Source: Wenzhouxiangella sp. (lineage in GTDB: Bacteria > Pseudomonadota > Gammaproteobacteria > Xanthomonadales > Wenzhouxiangellaceae). Taken from it: DNA of 9,251 bases. Location of the stretch: positions 1 through 9,251 of the forward strand of contig JAASTB010000065.1 of the NCBI GenBank assembly GCA_021767625.1, given 5' to 3'. This document shows positions 1-6,356 of the stretch, in pieces (the stretch's first letter is position 1; each line of letters starts with the position of its first letter). The notes under the pieces were generated by a model that had not been told where the DNA came from, searched no databases, and worked only from the letters and a program-made list of their open reading frames with translations. Made by a program: the position numbers and the translations under genes.

Positions 1-1353
1 ACGACCTACACCTGCCGCGAATGCGGCGCGAGCTTTCCCAAGTGGTCCGGGCAGTGTCCGGATTGCCAGGCGTGGAATTCCATGGAAGAGGGCGTCGCCG
101 AAGCGGCGTCGGCCGGCAAGGGGCCGAAGGGGCGCGGCAACTGGTCCGGCACCGCCTCGGCGACGGTCAGCAACCTGGCCGAGGTGCGGGCGGAGGCCGC
201 TTCCGACCGCCTGCCTTCGGGCCTGAGTGAGCTCGATCGCGTGCTCGGCGGCGGCCTGGTTCCCGGCTCGGTCGTGCTGCTCGGCGGTGACCCCGGCATC
301 GGTAAGTCCACGCTGCTGTTGCAGGCTCAGGATGCTCTGGCTGCCGGTCACGGCAGCCTGTACGTGACGGGCGAGGAGTCCGCGGCGCAGGTGGCCATGC
401 GGGCGCGCCGTCTGGGGCTCGATCCCGGGCGACTGGATTGCCTGACCGAGACCAGCCTGGAAGTCATCCTCGCCACCGCGGCCGAGCGCCGGCCGGCCTT
501 CATGGTGGTCGATTCCATCCAGACGCTCTGGACCGAAGCACTGCAATCCGCGCCGGGCGCCGTGGCCCAGGTGCGCGAATGCGCGGCCCGGCTGGTGCAG
601 TTCGCCAAGCAGACGGGCTGTGCCGTCGTGCTGGTCGGTCATGTCACCAAGGAAGGTGCTCTGGCGGGCCCGCGCGTGCTCGAGCACATGGTCGACGCCG
701 TGCTCTACTTCGAGTCGGACTCCGGCAGCCGCTACCGACTGGTTCGCGCGGTCAAGAATCGCTTCGGCGCGGCCAACGAGCTGGGCGTTTTCGCCATGAC
801 CGACAAGGGACTCAAGGCCGTGGCCAACCCTTCGGCCATCTTCCTCTCCGGCCAGGAAGAACCCGCTGCCGGCAGCTGCGTGCTGGTCACGCGCGAGGGC
901 ACGCGCCCCATGATGGTCGAGGTCCAGGCCCTGGTGGCGCCGTCGAACCTGTCCAATCCCCGGCGCGTGGCCGTGGGCGTCGATCCCAACCGGCTGGCCA
1001 TGCTGCTGGCGGTGATGAATCGGCACGCCGGCATCGTCGTCGGCGACCAGGACGTTTTCGTCAATGTGGCCGGCGGCATGCGGATCTCCGAGACCGCCAG
1101 CGACCTGGCCATCGCGCTGGCGCTGAAATCCTCGCTGCGCGAGAAACCTTTGCCGAAAGGCCTGGTCGCGTTCGGGGAGGTCGGGCTCGCCGGCGAGCTC
1201 AGGCCGGTCTACAACGGTGAGGAGCGCCTGCGCGAGGCGGCCGGGCAGGGCTTCGACCAGGCGCTGGTGCCCGACGCCAATCTCAAGGGCGTCAAAGCCC
1301 GCATCACGGCCAAGGGCTGCCGCACGCTCGCGCAGGCCCTCGACGCGATCTGA
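1..1353 (+). CDS. radA: DNA repair protein RadA, 5' end cut by window
   Basis: RadA (Sms) is a RecA-like ATPase of the cytoplasm that helps process recombination intermediates by driving branch migration. 450 residues are visible. An N-terminal C4 zinc finger has Cys at visible residues 5, 8, 19 and 22 (CxxC-x10-CxxC). A Walker A motif, GGDPGIGKST, lies at about 95-104, a Walker B strand ends at Asp171, and the RadA signature KNRFG is at 252-256. A C-terminal Lon-like domain (about 290-450) contains the conserved stretch around GGMRISETASDLA. E. coli RadA is 460 residues with its first zinc Cys at residue 11, so only about six residues and the start codon lie before position 1. The frame is open from base 1, and the ATG at 82 falls after the zinc finger, so it is not the start. 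The gene ends at TGA 1351-1353. No frameshift is seen. Confidence 0.97.
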   Translation, partial: TTYTCRECGASFPKWSGQCPDCQAWNSMEEGVAEAASAGKGPKGRGNWSGTASATVSNLAEVRAEAASDRLPSGLSELDRVLGGGLVPGSVVLLGGDPGIGKSTLLLQAQDALAAGHGSLYVTGEESAAQVAMRARRLGLDPGRLDCLTETSLEVILATAAERRPAFMVVDSIQTLWTEALQSAPGAVAQVRECAARLVQFAKQTGCAVVLVGHVTKEGALAGPRVLEHMVDAVLYFESDSGSRYRLVRAVKNRFGAANELGVFAMTDKGLKAVANPSAIFLSGQEEPAAGSCVLVTREGTRPMMVEVQALVAPSNLSNPRRVAVGVDPNRLAMLLAVMNRHAGIVVGDQDVFVNVAGGMRISETASDLAIALALKSSLREKPLPKGLVAFGEVGLAGELRPVYNGEERLREAAGQGFDQALVPDANLKGVKARITAKGCRTLAQALDAI

Positions 1354-1429
1354 AGGCGCGCGATCCCTTACACTATTCAGATCGAATTCAGGCTTGGCGT
1401 GACAATCTGCCAATGTCGAGATTCCAGCC

Positions 1430-1434
1430 AGGAG
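1430..1434 (+). promoter_or_regulatory. Shine-Dalgarno that fixes the lipoprotein start
   Basis: AGGAG lies 8 bases before the ATG at 1443. The reading frame also contains an ATG at 1413, but that one has no purine-rich stretch at a useful distance and would put ten mostly polar residues in front of an otherwise standard lipoprotein signal peptide. I therefore place the start at 1443. Confidence 0.75.
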
Positions 1435-1442
1435 AAGGCACC

Positions 1443-2024
1443 ATGCACCGATTCATTTCCATGACAGCCGTGGCCAGCGTGTTGATGCTGGCCGCCTGCG
1501 TGACGATCAACGTCTACTTTCCCGAAGCGGCCGCCGAGCGGGCCGCCGACCGTTTCATCCGGGACGTGCTCGGCGAGGATGTGCCGGCCGCCCCGTCCAG
1601 TGAGCCGCAGGCGGCGCGAATGCCCTGGTGGCACGCCCTTTCCCCGGTGGGAACGGCCCACGCCCAGAGCCCGGACATCGACATCAATACGCCGCAGATC
1701 CAGGCGATCAAGGAGCGCATGGCCCAGCGCCAGCGCGAGCACCTGGCCGCCTGGTTCGACGCCGGCGCCATCGGTTTCGGTCGCGACGGCCTGGTCGAAA
1801 TTCGCGACCGCTCGGCGGTCAGCCTGGCTGAACGCCGCAATCTCGAGCGCGTGGTCAACGAGGAAAATGCCGACCGCAACGCCGTCTATCGCGAGATCGC
1901 GATCGCCAACGGGCATCCGGAGTGGGAAGACGACATCCGCGAGACCTTCGCGCGGCAGTGGATCGCCAACGCCAGGGCCGGCTGGTATTACCAGCAGGCC
2001 GACGGCGGCTGGACGCAGAAATAG
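1443..2024 (+). CDS. YdbL family (DUF1318) lipoprotein
   Basis: A 193-residue predicted lipoprotein. Met1, one Arg and a hydrophobic stretch lead to the lipobox LAAC, with the lipidated Cys at residue 19. Residue 20 is Val rather than Asp, so export to the outer membrane by the Lol system is expected. After the Cys comes a TINVYFPEAAAERAADR segment that I associate with gammaproteobacterial DUF1318 proteins. A Pro/Ala-rich linker follows. The C-terminal domain ends in ARAGWYYQQADGGWTQK, which matches the YdbL-type ending (R/K-x-G-x-Y ... GxW). E. coli YdbL is much shorter (about 108 residues) and lacks this extension. YdbL belongs with YdbH and YnbE, which form a bridge between the two membranes. 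Neither partner is visible beside this gene, and the upstream neighbour is radA, 89 bases away. The family call is fairly secure; the role in this organism is inference. Confidence 0.8.
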   Translation: MHRFISMTAVASVLMLAACVTINVYFPEAAAERAADRFIRDVLGEDVPAAPSSEPQAARMPWWHALSPVGTAHAQSPDIDINTPQIQAIKERMAQRQREHLAAWFDAGAIGFGRDGLVEIRDRSAVSLAERRNLERVVNEENADRNAVYREIAIANGHPEWEDDIRETFARQWIANARAGWYYQQADGGWTQK

Positions 2025-2056
2025 TGTTTTGGTGCTTTGGTGTTTTCGTGTTTTGG
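2025..2056 (+). repeat. Four tandem 8-base units, TGTTTTGG type
   Basis: The units are TGTTTTGG, TGCTTTGG, TGTTTTCG and TGTTTTGG. They start immediately after the lipoprotein stop codon TAG (2022-2024) and are followed by TGGG. The array is T-rich in a GC-rich neighbourhood. Its unit length equals that of the array at 2112-2151, and its sequence is nearly the reverse complement of that array (TTTTGGTG here against TTTTGGTT). Confidence 0.9.
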
Positions 2057-2059
2057 TGG

Positions 2060-2084
2060 GTGCAGGCTCCTTAGCCGCCTGCAC
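2060..2084 (+). other. Hairpin in the core between the repeat arrays
   Basis: A perfect 8-base inverted repeat, GTGCAGGC (2060-2067) and GCCTGCAC (2077-2084), encloses a 9-base loop. A second, weaker stem follows, TAGGC (2092-2096) with GCCTA (2104-2108). No run of T follows either stem, so it is not a standard intrinsic terminator. It could still slow or stop transcription leaving the radA-lipoprotein pair, or form the apex of a larger stem made by the flanking arrays. Function is not shown by the sequence. Confidence 0.5.
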
Positions 2085-2111
2085 GATCCCGTAGGCACTG
2101 CGAGCCTAAGC

Positions 2112-2151
2112 AACCAAAAAACCAAAAAACCAAAAAACCAACGAACCAGTC
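2112..2151 (+). repeat. Five tandem 8-base units, AACCAAAA type
   Basis: Three exact copies of AACCAAAA (2112-2135) are followed by two decayed copies, AACCAACG and AACCAGTC, ending 3 bases before the rlmD ATG. The unit is the reverse complement of TTTTGGTT, and so pairs at 7 of 8 positions with the unit of the array at 2025-2056. The array occupies the whole stretch where the rlmD ribosome binding site would be expected. Confidence 0.92.
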
Positions 2152-2154
2152 CAT

Positions 2155-3480
2155 ATGGGTAGAAGACGCCGTCGCCTCCCGACGGAACCGATCACGATCG
2201 AAATCAGCGACCTCTCGCACGACGGGCGGGGCGTGGGGCGGCACGGCGACAAGGCCGTGTTCGTGCACGGCGCCTTGCCCGGCGAAACCGTCTCGGCGAA
2301 GCTGATCGGGCGTAACCGCCGCTTCGACGAGGCGCTCTGCGAGGAGGTCATCGAGGCCTCGCCCCAACGCGTCGAACCGGATTGCCCCTGGTTCGATCGT
2401 TGCGGCGGCTGTGCGCTGCAGCACCTCGATCATGCCGCGCAGGTTGAATGGAAACACAAGCGCCTGGTCGACAACCTGGAGCGTATCGGCGAAGTCCGAC
2501 CGGAGACGTGGTGGACGCCCATTTCGGCCGAACCCTGGCATTACCGCCGCCGCAGCCGGCTGAGCGCGCGCCTGGTTCGGGGCAAGGGGCGCGTGCTGGT
2601 GGGCTTCCGAGAGCCGCAGGGGCGCTTCGTCGCTGACGTGGGCGACTGCCGCGTGCTGCACCCGGATTTCAGCGATCGCCTGCAGAGCCTGTCGGAGTTG
2701 CTCGGGCAGCTTTCGGTCGACGACGCCGTGCCGCAGATCGAGACCGCCAGCGGCGACGATGCTTCGGCCATCGTCATTCGCCACCTGCGTGACCTGACGT
2801 CCGAAGACGTGATGGCGCTCAAGCGCTGGTCGCAAGACAACGGCATCGCCGTCTACCTGCAGCCCAAGGGGCCGGACACCGTGCACCGGCTCTGGCCCGA
2901 GGAGCATCAGCTGACGTATCGGCTGGAAGATTTCGGGCTCGAGCTGGCTTTCCACCCGCAGCACTTCATCCAGGTCAATGCGGCCATCAACCGGGCGCTG
3001 GTCGCCCGCGCGCTGGAATTGCTCGATCCGGGTCCGGACGATCGTGTGCTGGACTTGTTTTGCGGGCTGGGCAATTTCACGCTGCCCCTGGCCACCCGCG
3101 CCGGTCACGTCACCGGTATCGAAGGCGCGGCCGAACTGATCGAGGCCGCCGGGGCCAACGCCCGGCGCAACGGCCTGGACAACGTGGAGCTCGAAGTTGC
3201 CGACCTCACGGAAGACGTTTCGCAACGGCCCTGGTATCGGGCCGGATTCGACGGGGTGCTCATCGATCCGCCGCGCAGCGGTGCGCTGGAAATCCTGCCG
3301 ATGATCGCCGGCTCCGGGGCCAAGCGCGTGGTTTACGTCTCCTGCAATCCGGGGACCCTGGCGAGGGATGCGGGTGAACTGGTCTCGAACCACGGCTTCC
3401 GGCTGGTCGGGGCCGGGATCGCCGATATGTTCCCGCACACCGCGCACGTCGAGTCCATCGCCCTGTTCGAGCGCGCATGA
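2155..3480 (+). CDS. rlmD: 23S rRNA (uracil-1939-C5)-methyltransferase RlmD
   Basis: RlmD (RumA) uses S-adenosylmethionine to methylate C5 of U1939 in 23S rRNA. At 441 residues it matches the E. coli enzyme (433). A TRAM RNA-binding domain fills roughly residues 8-68. Four Cys suited to the [4Fe-4S] cluster are at 77, 83, 86 and 165, matching E. coli 81, 87, 90 and 162. The methyltransferase domain has FIQVN (Gln273), the SAM loop DLFCGLGNF (300-308), DPPRSG (371-376), the catalytic Cys397 in SCNPGTLARD, and the likely general base Glu433 near the C-terminus. ATG 2155 is the only start available: an in-frame TAA lies at 2107-2109, and no ATG, GTG or TTG intervenes. No Shine-Dalgarno is visible because the AACCAAAA array runs up to the start. 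The stop overlaps the nagZ start (ATGA). Confidence 0.97.
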   Translation: MGRRRRRLPTEPITIEISDLSHDGRGVGRHGDKAVFVHGALPGETVSAKLIGRNRRFDEALCEEVIEASPQRVEPDCPWFDRCGGCALQHLDHAAQVEWKHKRLVDNLERIGEVRPETWWTPISAEPWHYRRRSRLSARLVRGKGRVLVGFREPQGRFVADVGDCRVLHPDFSDRLQSLSELLGQLSVDDAVPQIETASGDDASAIVIRHLRDLTSEDVMALKRWSQDNGIAVYLQPKGPDTVHRLWPEEHQLTYRLEDFGLELAFHPQHFIQVNAAINRALVARALELLDPGPDDRVLDLFCGLGNFTLPLATRAGHVTGIEGAAELIEAAGANARRNGLDNVELEVADLTEDVSQRPWYRAGFDGVLIDPPRSGALEILPMIAGSGAKRVVYVSCNPGTLARDAGELVSNHGFRLVGAGIADMFPHTAHVESIALFERA

Positions 3481-4493
3481 GCCTGCAGCAGCCTCTGGGA
3501 CCGCTGATCGTCGGCATCGACGGCATGTCGCTCGATGACGCGACGGCCGAAATGCTGCGTCATCCGGCCGTGGGCGGGGTGATCCTGTTCACCCGCAACT
3601 ACGAATCGCCGCAACAGCTCCAGGGGCTCTGCGAGGAGATTCGCGCCTTGCGCACCCCGCGATTGCTTCTCGCGGTGGACCAGGAGGGCGGTCGGGTACA
3701 GCGTTTCCGCGAGGGTTTCACGCCCTTGCCGCCGCTTGGATTGCTGGGGCGATGGTATGCCTCGCATCCCGATCGGGCCCGCGACCTGGCCTATCGCCAC
3801 GGCCGCGTCATGGCCGCCGAAGTGCTGGGCCACGGCGTCGACCTGAGCTTCGCGCCGGTTCTCGACCTGGACCGTGGCAGCCGGGTGATTGGTGATCGCG
3901 GCATGAGCCCCGACCCGAAGACCGTGGCCGACCTGGGCGCCCACTATGTCGCCGGCATGAAGGACGCCGGAATGCGCTGCTGCGGCAAGCACTTTCCGGG
4001 CCACGGCTCGGTCGAAGCCGATTCGCATGATGAGGTTGTGGTCGATCCTCGTGATCTCGGCGCGCTGGGTGAAGACCTCGCGCCCTTCGCCGAACTTGCC
4101 AGCCGACTCGACAGCGTTATGATGGCGCACGTTTGCTATCCGGCCCGTGATCCGGAGCCCGCCGGCTACTCGCGTGCCTGGGTGGCTGACGTTCTGAAAG
4201 AGCAGCTCGGCTTTGGCGGCGTCGTGATTTCCGACGACCTGGACATGGCCGGCGCCGGTCCCGGTGGCACGCTGGCGCAGCGCGTTTCGAAATCGCTCGA
4301 GGCCGGTTGCGATGCCGTGCTGGTCTGCCGCCCGGAGTCGGCGCGATCGCTGCTGGAAGGCGGGCAATCGTGGCCGCTGCCCGAAGCGGGCAAACTGGAG
4401 GGGCTCCAGGGCCGGGCGATGGCCAGCCTGGACGAACAGTTGCTGGTTCCAGAATTCCGTGCCTGGCGCGACTCGCTGCGCGCCCTGACTTGA
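3477..4493 (+). CDS. nagZ: Beta-N-acetylglucosaminidase NagZ (GH3)
   Basis: NagZ is the cytoplasmic glycoside hydrolase family 3 enzyme that removes N-acetylglucosamine from anhydromuropeptides during peptidoglycan recycling. In many Gram-negatives its products also control AmpC beta-lactamase induction. The 338 residues match the family size (E. coli 341). Visible motifs are VDQEGGRVQRF (Asp68), KHFPGHG (171-177) followed by the Asp182-Ser-His184 of the mobile catalytic loop, and SDDLDM, where Asp253 is the expected nucleophile. No signal peptide is present, consistent with a cytosolic enzyme. The ATG overlaps the rlmD stop (ATGA, 3477-3480), so translational coupling is likely. In Pseudomonas aeruginosa nagZ is also beside the methylthioinosine phosphorylase gene, as in the cluster here. 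Confidence 0.97.
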   Translation: MSLQQPLGPLIVGIDGMSLDDATAEMLRHPAVGGVILFTRNYESPQQLQGLCEEIRALRTPRLLLAVDQEGGRVQRFREGFTPLPPLGLLGRWYASHPDRARDLAYRHGRVMAAEVLGHGVDLSFAPVLDLDRGSRVIGDRGMSPDPKTVADLGAHYVAGMKDAGMRCCGKHFPGHGSVEADSHDEVVVDPRDLGALGEDLAPFAELASRLDSVMMAHVCYPARDPEPAGYSRAWVADVLKEQLGFGGVVISDDLDMAGAGPGGTLAQRVSKSLEAGCDAVLVCRPESARSLLEGGQSWPLPEAGKLEGLQGRAMASLDEQLLVPEFRAWRDSLRALT

Positions 4494-4501
4494 GGACTGA
4501 C

Positions 4502-5809
4502 ATGCAGGAAATGATCGACAAGCTGGGCAGCATGGCGGGCATACCCGGTTGGGCCGTCAAGGCTTTTGCCATCATCCTGGCCGCGCTGCTGCTGGAACTG
4601 GTCTACCGCATCTTCATCGGTCACCTGGGGCGACTGACCGGCAAGAGCCGGCACATGTGGGACGACGCGATCGTCTACGCCGGCCAGCGGCCGATATCGC
4701 TGCTGATCTGGTGGCAGGGGCTGGTCATGGCGGCTCGCGTCATCACGCCGCATACCGAAGTCGTGGCCTTCGACCCCACGATGCTCAACATCGCCCAGCA
4801 GCTGGGTTTGGTCGTGGCCGCAACCTGGTTCTTCTTCCGCCTGACATCCGGTTTCGAGAAGGCCTTCGTCGAGCAGCGCCGCAAGCGAGACGAGCACGTC
4901 GACCTGACGACGGTGACGGTGCTCGGCCGGATCGTTCGCATTGCTTTTGTGCTGACCGGCGTGCTGACGGCGCTGAGCATCCTGGAGATTCCGATCTCCG
5001 GCTTCCTGGCGGCCGGCGGCGTGGGCGGCATCGCTGTCGGCCTGGCCGCGCGCGACCTGCTGGCCAATTTCTTCGGCGGCTTCACCGTTTTCATGGACCG
5101 TCCGTTCTCGGTCGGGGACTGGGTGCGCTCGCCCGATCGCGAGATCGAGGGCGTGGTCGAGCATATCGACTGGCGCATCACGACGATCCGAAAGTTCGAC
5201 AAGCGTCCGATGTACGTGCCCAACGGCGTGTTCACGAACGTGACGCTGGAGAACCCCTCGCGCATGACGCACCGGCGCATCGCCGAGCACATCGGCGTGC
5301 GCTACGACGACTTCGGCGTCCTGCGCAAAGTGGTCGAAGAGATTCGCGGGTACATCATGAATCACGAGGCGCTAGACACCACGCAAACCACCATGGTGCA
5401 CTTCGATCGCTTCGGGGCCAGTTCCCTGGACATCATGATCTATTGCTTCACCAAGACGGTCGTCTGGACGGAGTATCACGAGGTGCGCGAGGACGTGCTG
5501 ATGGGGGTCGGCGAGATCATCGAATCGCACGGCGCCGAAATCGCCTTCCCGACGCGCACGCTCAAGGTCGACATGGCTGAGGAACTGGCCGACGAAATCC
5601 GCGACAACATCATTTCGAGCCGCCGCTCGCGCGGTGGTCGAGAGGACGACGGGGAGGGTTCGAACGCCGACGGTTCGTCGTCGAGCTCTTCTTCGCGCTC
5701 GTCGTCGAGTGCCGGAAAGGTCAGCAAGCGGGTGAAGACGGACGAAGGACGGGACACGCGTGAGCCGCGCGGCGGCGACGTCGGTGGAGACAGTGAAGGC
5801 GATGCCTGA
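4502..5809 (+). CDS. MscS family mechanosensitive channel, YnaI-like, serine-rich tail
   Basis: An inner-membrane channel of the MscS family, which opens under membrane tension to release solutes on osmotic downshift. It has 435 residues. Likely membrane segments are about 17-39, 64-81, 97-116, 143-162 and the glycine/alanine-rich pore helix 165-197, ending in the family signature RDLLANFFGGFTVFMDRPF (184-202). Five segments fit the YnaI class better than three-segment MscS. The beta domain follows (GDWV, IDWRITTIR, YVPNGVF), then the alpha/beta domain to about 366. The last 65 or so residues are a polar tail with SSSSSSSRSSSS at 392-403, rich in Arg, Asp and Glu, and probably disordered. The start is ATG 4502, with AGGA at 4493-4496 overlapping the nagZ stop. 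The frame is open further upstream, but that part lies inside nagZ. Confidence 0.92.
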   Translation: MQEMIDKLGSMAGIPGWAVKAFAIILAALLLELVYRIFIGHLGRLTGKSRHMWDDAIVYAGQRPISLLIWWQGLVMAARVITPHTEVVAFDPTMLNIAQQLGLVVAATWFFFRLTSGFEKAFVEQRRKRDEHVDLTTVTVLGRIVRIAFVLTGVLTALSILEIPISGFLAAGGVGGIAVGLAARDLLANFFGGFTVFMDRPFSVGDWVRSPDREIEGVVEHIDWRITTIRKFDKRPMYVPNGVFTNVTLENPSRMTHRRIAEHIGVRYDDFGVLRKVVEEIRGYIMNHEALDTTQTTMVHFDRFGASSLDIMIYCFTKTVVWTEYHEVREDVLMGVGEIIESHGAEIAFPTRTLKVDMAEELADEIRDNIISSRRSRGGREDDGEGSNADGSSSSSSSRSSSSAGKVSKRVKTDEGRDTREPRGGDVGGDSEGDA

Positions 5810-6356
5810 TTCGATGACGGACAACCCGCGCTGGCCCCGGGGCGCCGAGTGCCTGTTCCCGGCGACCGAGGTGGCCGGGGCGCTCGACGCCCAGGCCGAG
5901 CGCCTGGGTCGCATCGCGGGCCGCGACGAGGTGCTCTCGATCGTTGCGTTGATGAAGGGCGGCATGTACCCGGCCATCGAGCTGGCCCGGCGCCTGAACA
6001 ACGCGCTGCGACTGGACTACGTCCACGCCACCCGCTACCGGGAGGCCACCAGCGGCGGGGAGATCCACTGGGCGCACTGGCCCGAGGACCTTTCCCTGGG
6101 CGATCACGTCGTGCTGGTCGACGATATCTTCGACGAGGGCTACACCATGGCGGCCGTTGCCGATCGCTTGAGACAGCAGGGCGTGCGCAGAGTCACGACC
6201 GCCGTGCTCGTGCGAAAGCAGCACGATCGCGGCCTGGATCGAGGCTGGGTGGACGATCATGCGCTCGAGGTGCCGGATCGCTACGTATTCGGCTGCGGCA
6301 TGGATTACCAGGGGCTGTGGCGCCAGCTCGACGGCATCTGGGCCCTGCCGCGATGA
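5802..6356 (+). CDS. hpt: Hypoxanthine-guanine phosphoribosyltransferase
   Basis: Transfers phosphoribose from PRPP to hypoxanthine or guanine, giving IMP or GMP (purine salvage, cytoplasm). Seen: IVALMKGGMYPAIELA, the LDYVHATRYRE segment shared with proteobacterial Hpt proteins, the PRPP-binding loop VDDIFDEGYT (106-115, with Asp107, Asp108 and Asp111), and the C-terminal PDRYVFGCGMDYQGLWR. Length is 184 residues from ATG 5802, close to the Pseudomonas relatives. The start is uncertain. GTG 5760 (198 residues) has AAGGA 10 bases upstream. ATG 5802 has GGAG 12 bases upstream and overlaps the channel gene by 8 bases. ATG 5814 gives 180 residues. All differ only in a non-conserved N-terminus. 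The stop overlaps the next gene (ATGA), which produces its substrate. Confidence 0.93.
   Translation: MPDSMTDNPRWPRGAECLFPATEVAGALDAQAERLGRIAGRDEVLSIVALMKGGMYPAIELARRLNNALRLDYVHATRYREATSGGEIHWAHWPEDLSLGDHVVLVDDIFDEGYTMAAVADRLRQQGVRRVTTAVLVRKQHDRGLDRGWVDDHALEVPDRYVFGCGMDYQGLWRQLDGIWALPR

Noticed and set aside
1369..1374. TACACT as a -10 box for the lipoprotein gene
   Set aside because: No acceptable -35 box lies 16-18 bases upstream and there is no extended -10 TG, so a promoter cannot be supported.
2112..2151. The AACCAAAA array as a CRISPR array
   Set aside because: The units are 8 bases and directly adjacent, with no spacers, and no cas genes are present.
2071..3447. A 458-residue open frame on the minus strand opposite rlmD, with a hydrophobic FVGFLVFWFFG-like end
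   Set aside because: It is the antisense shadow of a well-identified gene in GC-rich DNA. Its hydrophobic end is just the translation of the AACCAAAA array, and its product resembles no family I know.
4166..5365. A 399-residue minus-strand open frame across nagZ and the channel gene
   Set aside because: It overlaps two convincing genes completely, is His/Asp/Gln/Arg-rich with no recognisable motif, and fits the third-position GC pattern of the plus strand.
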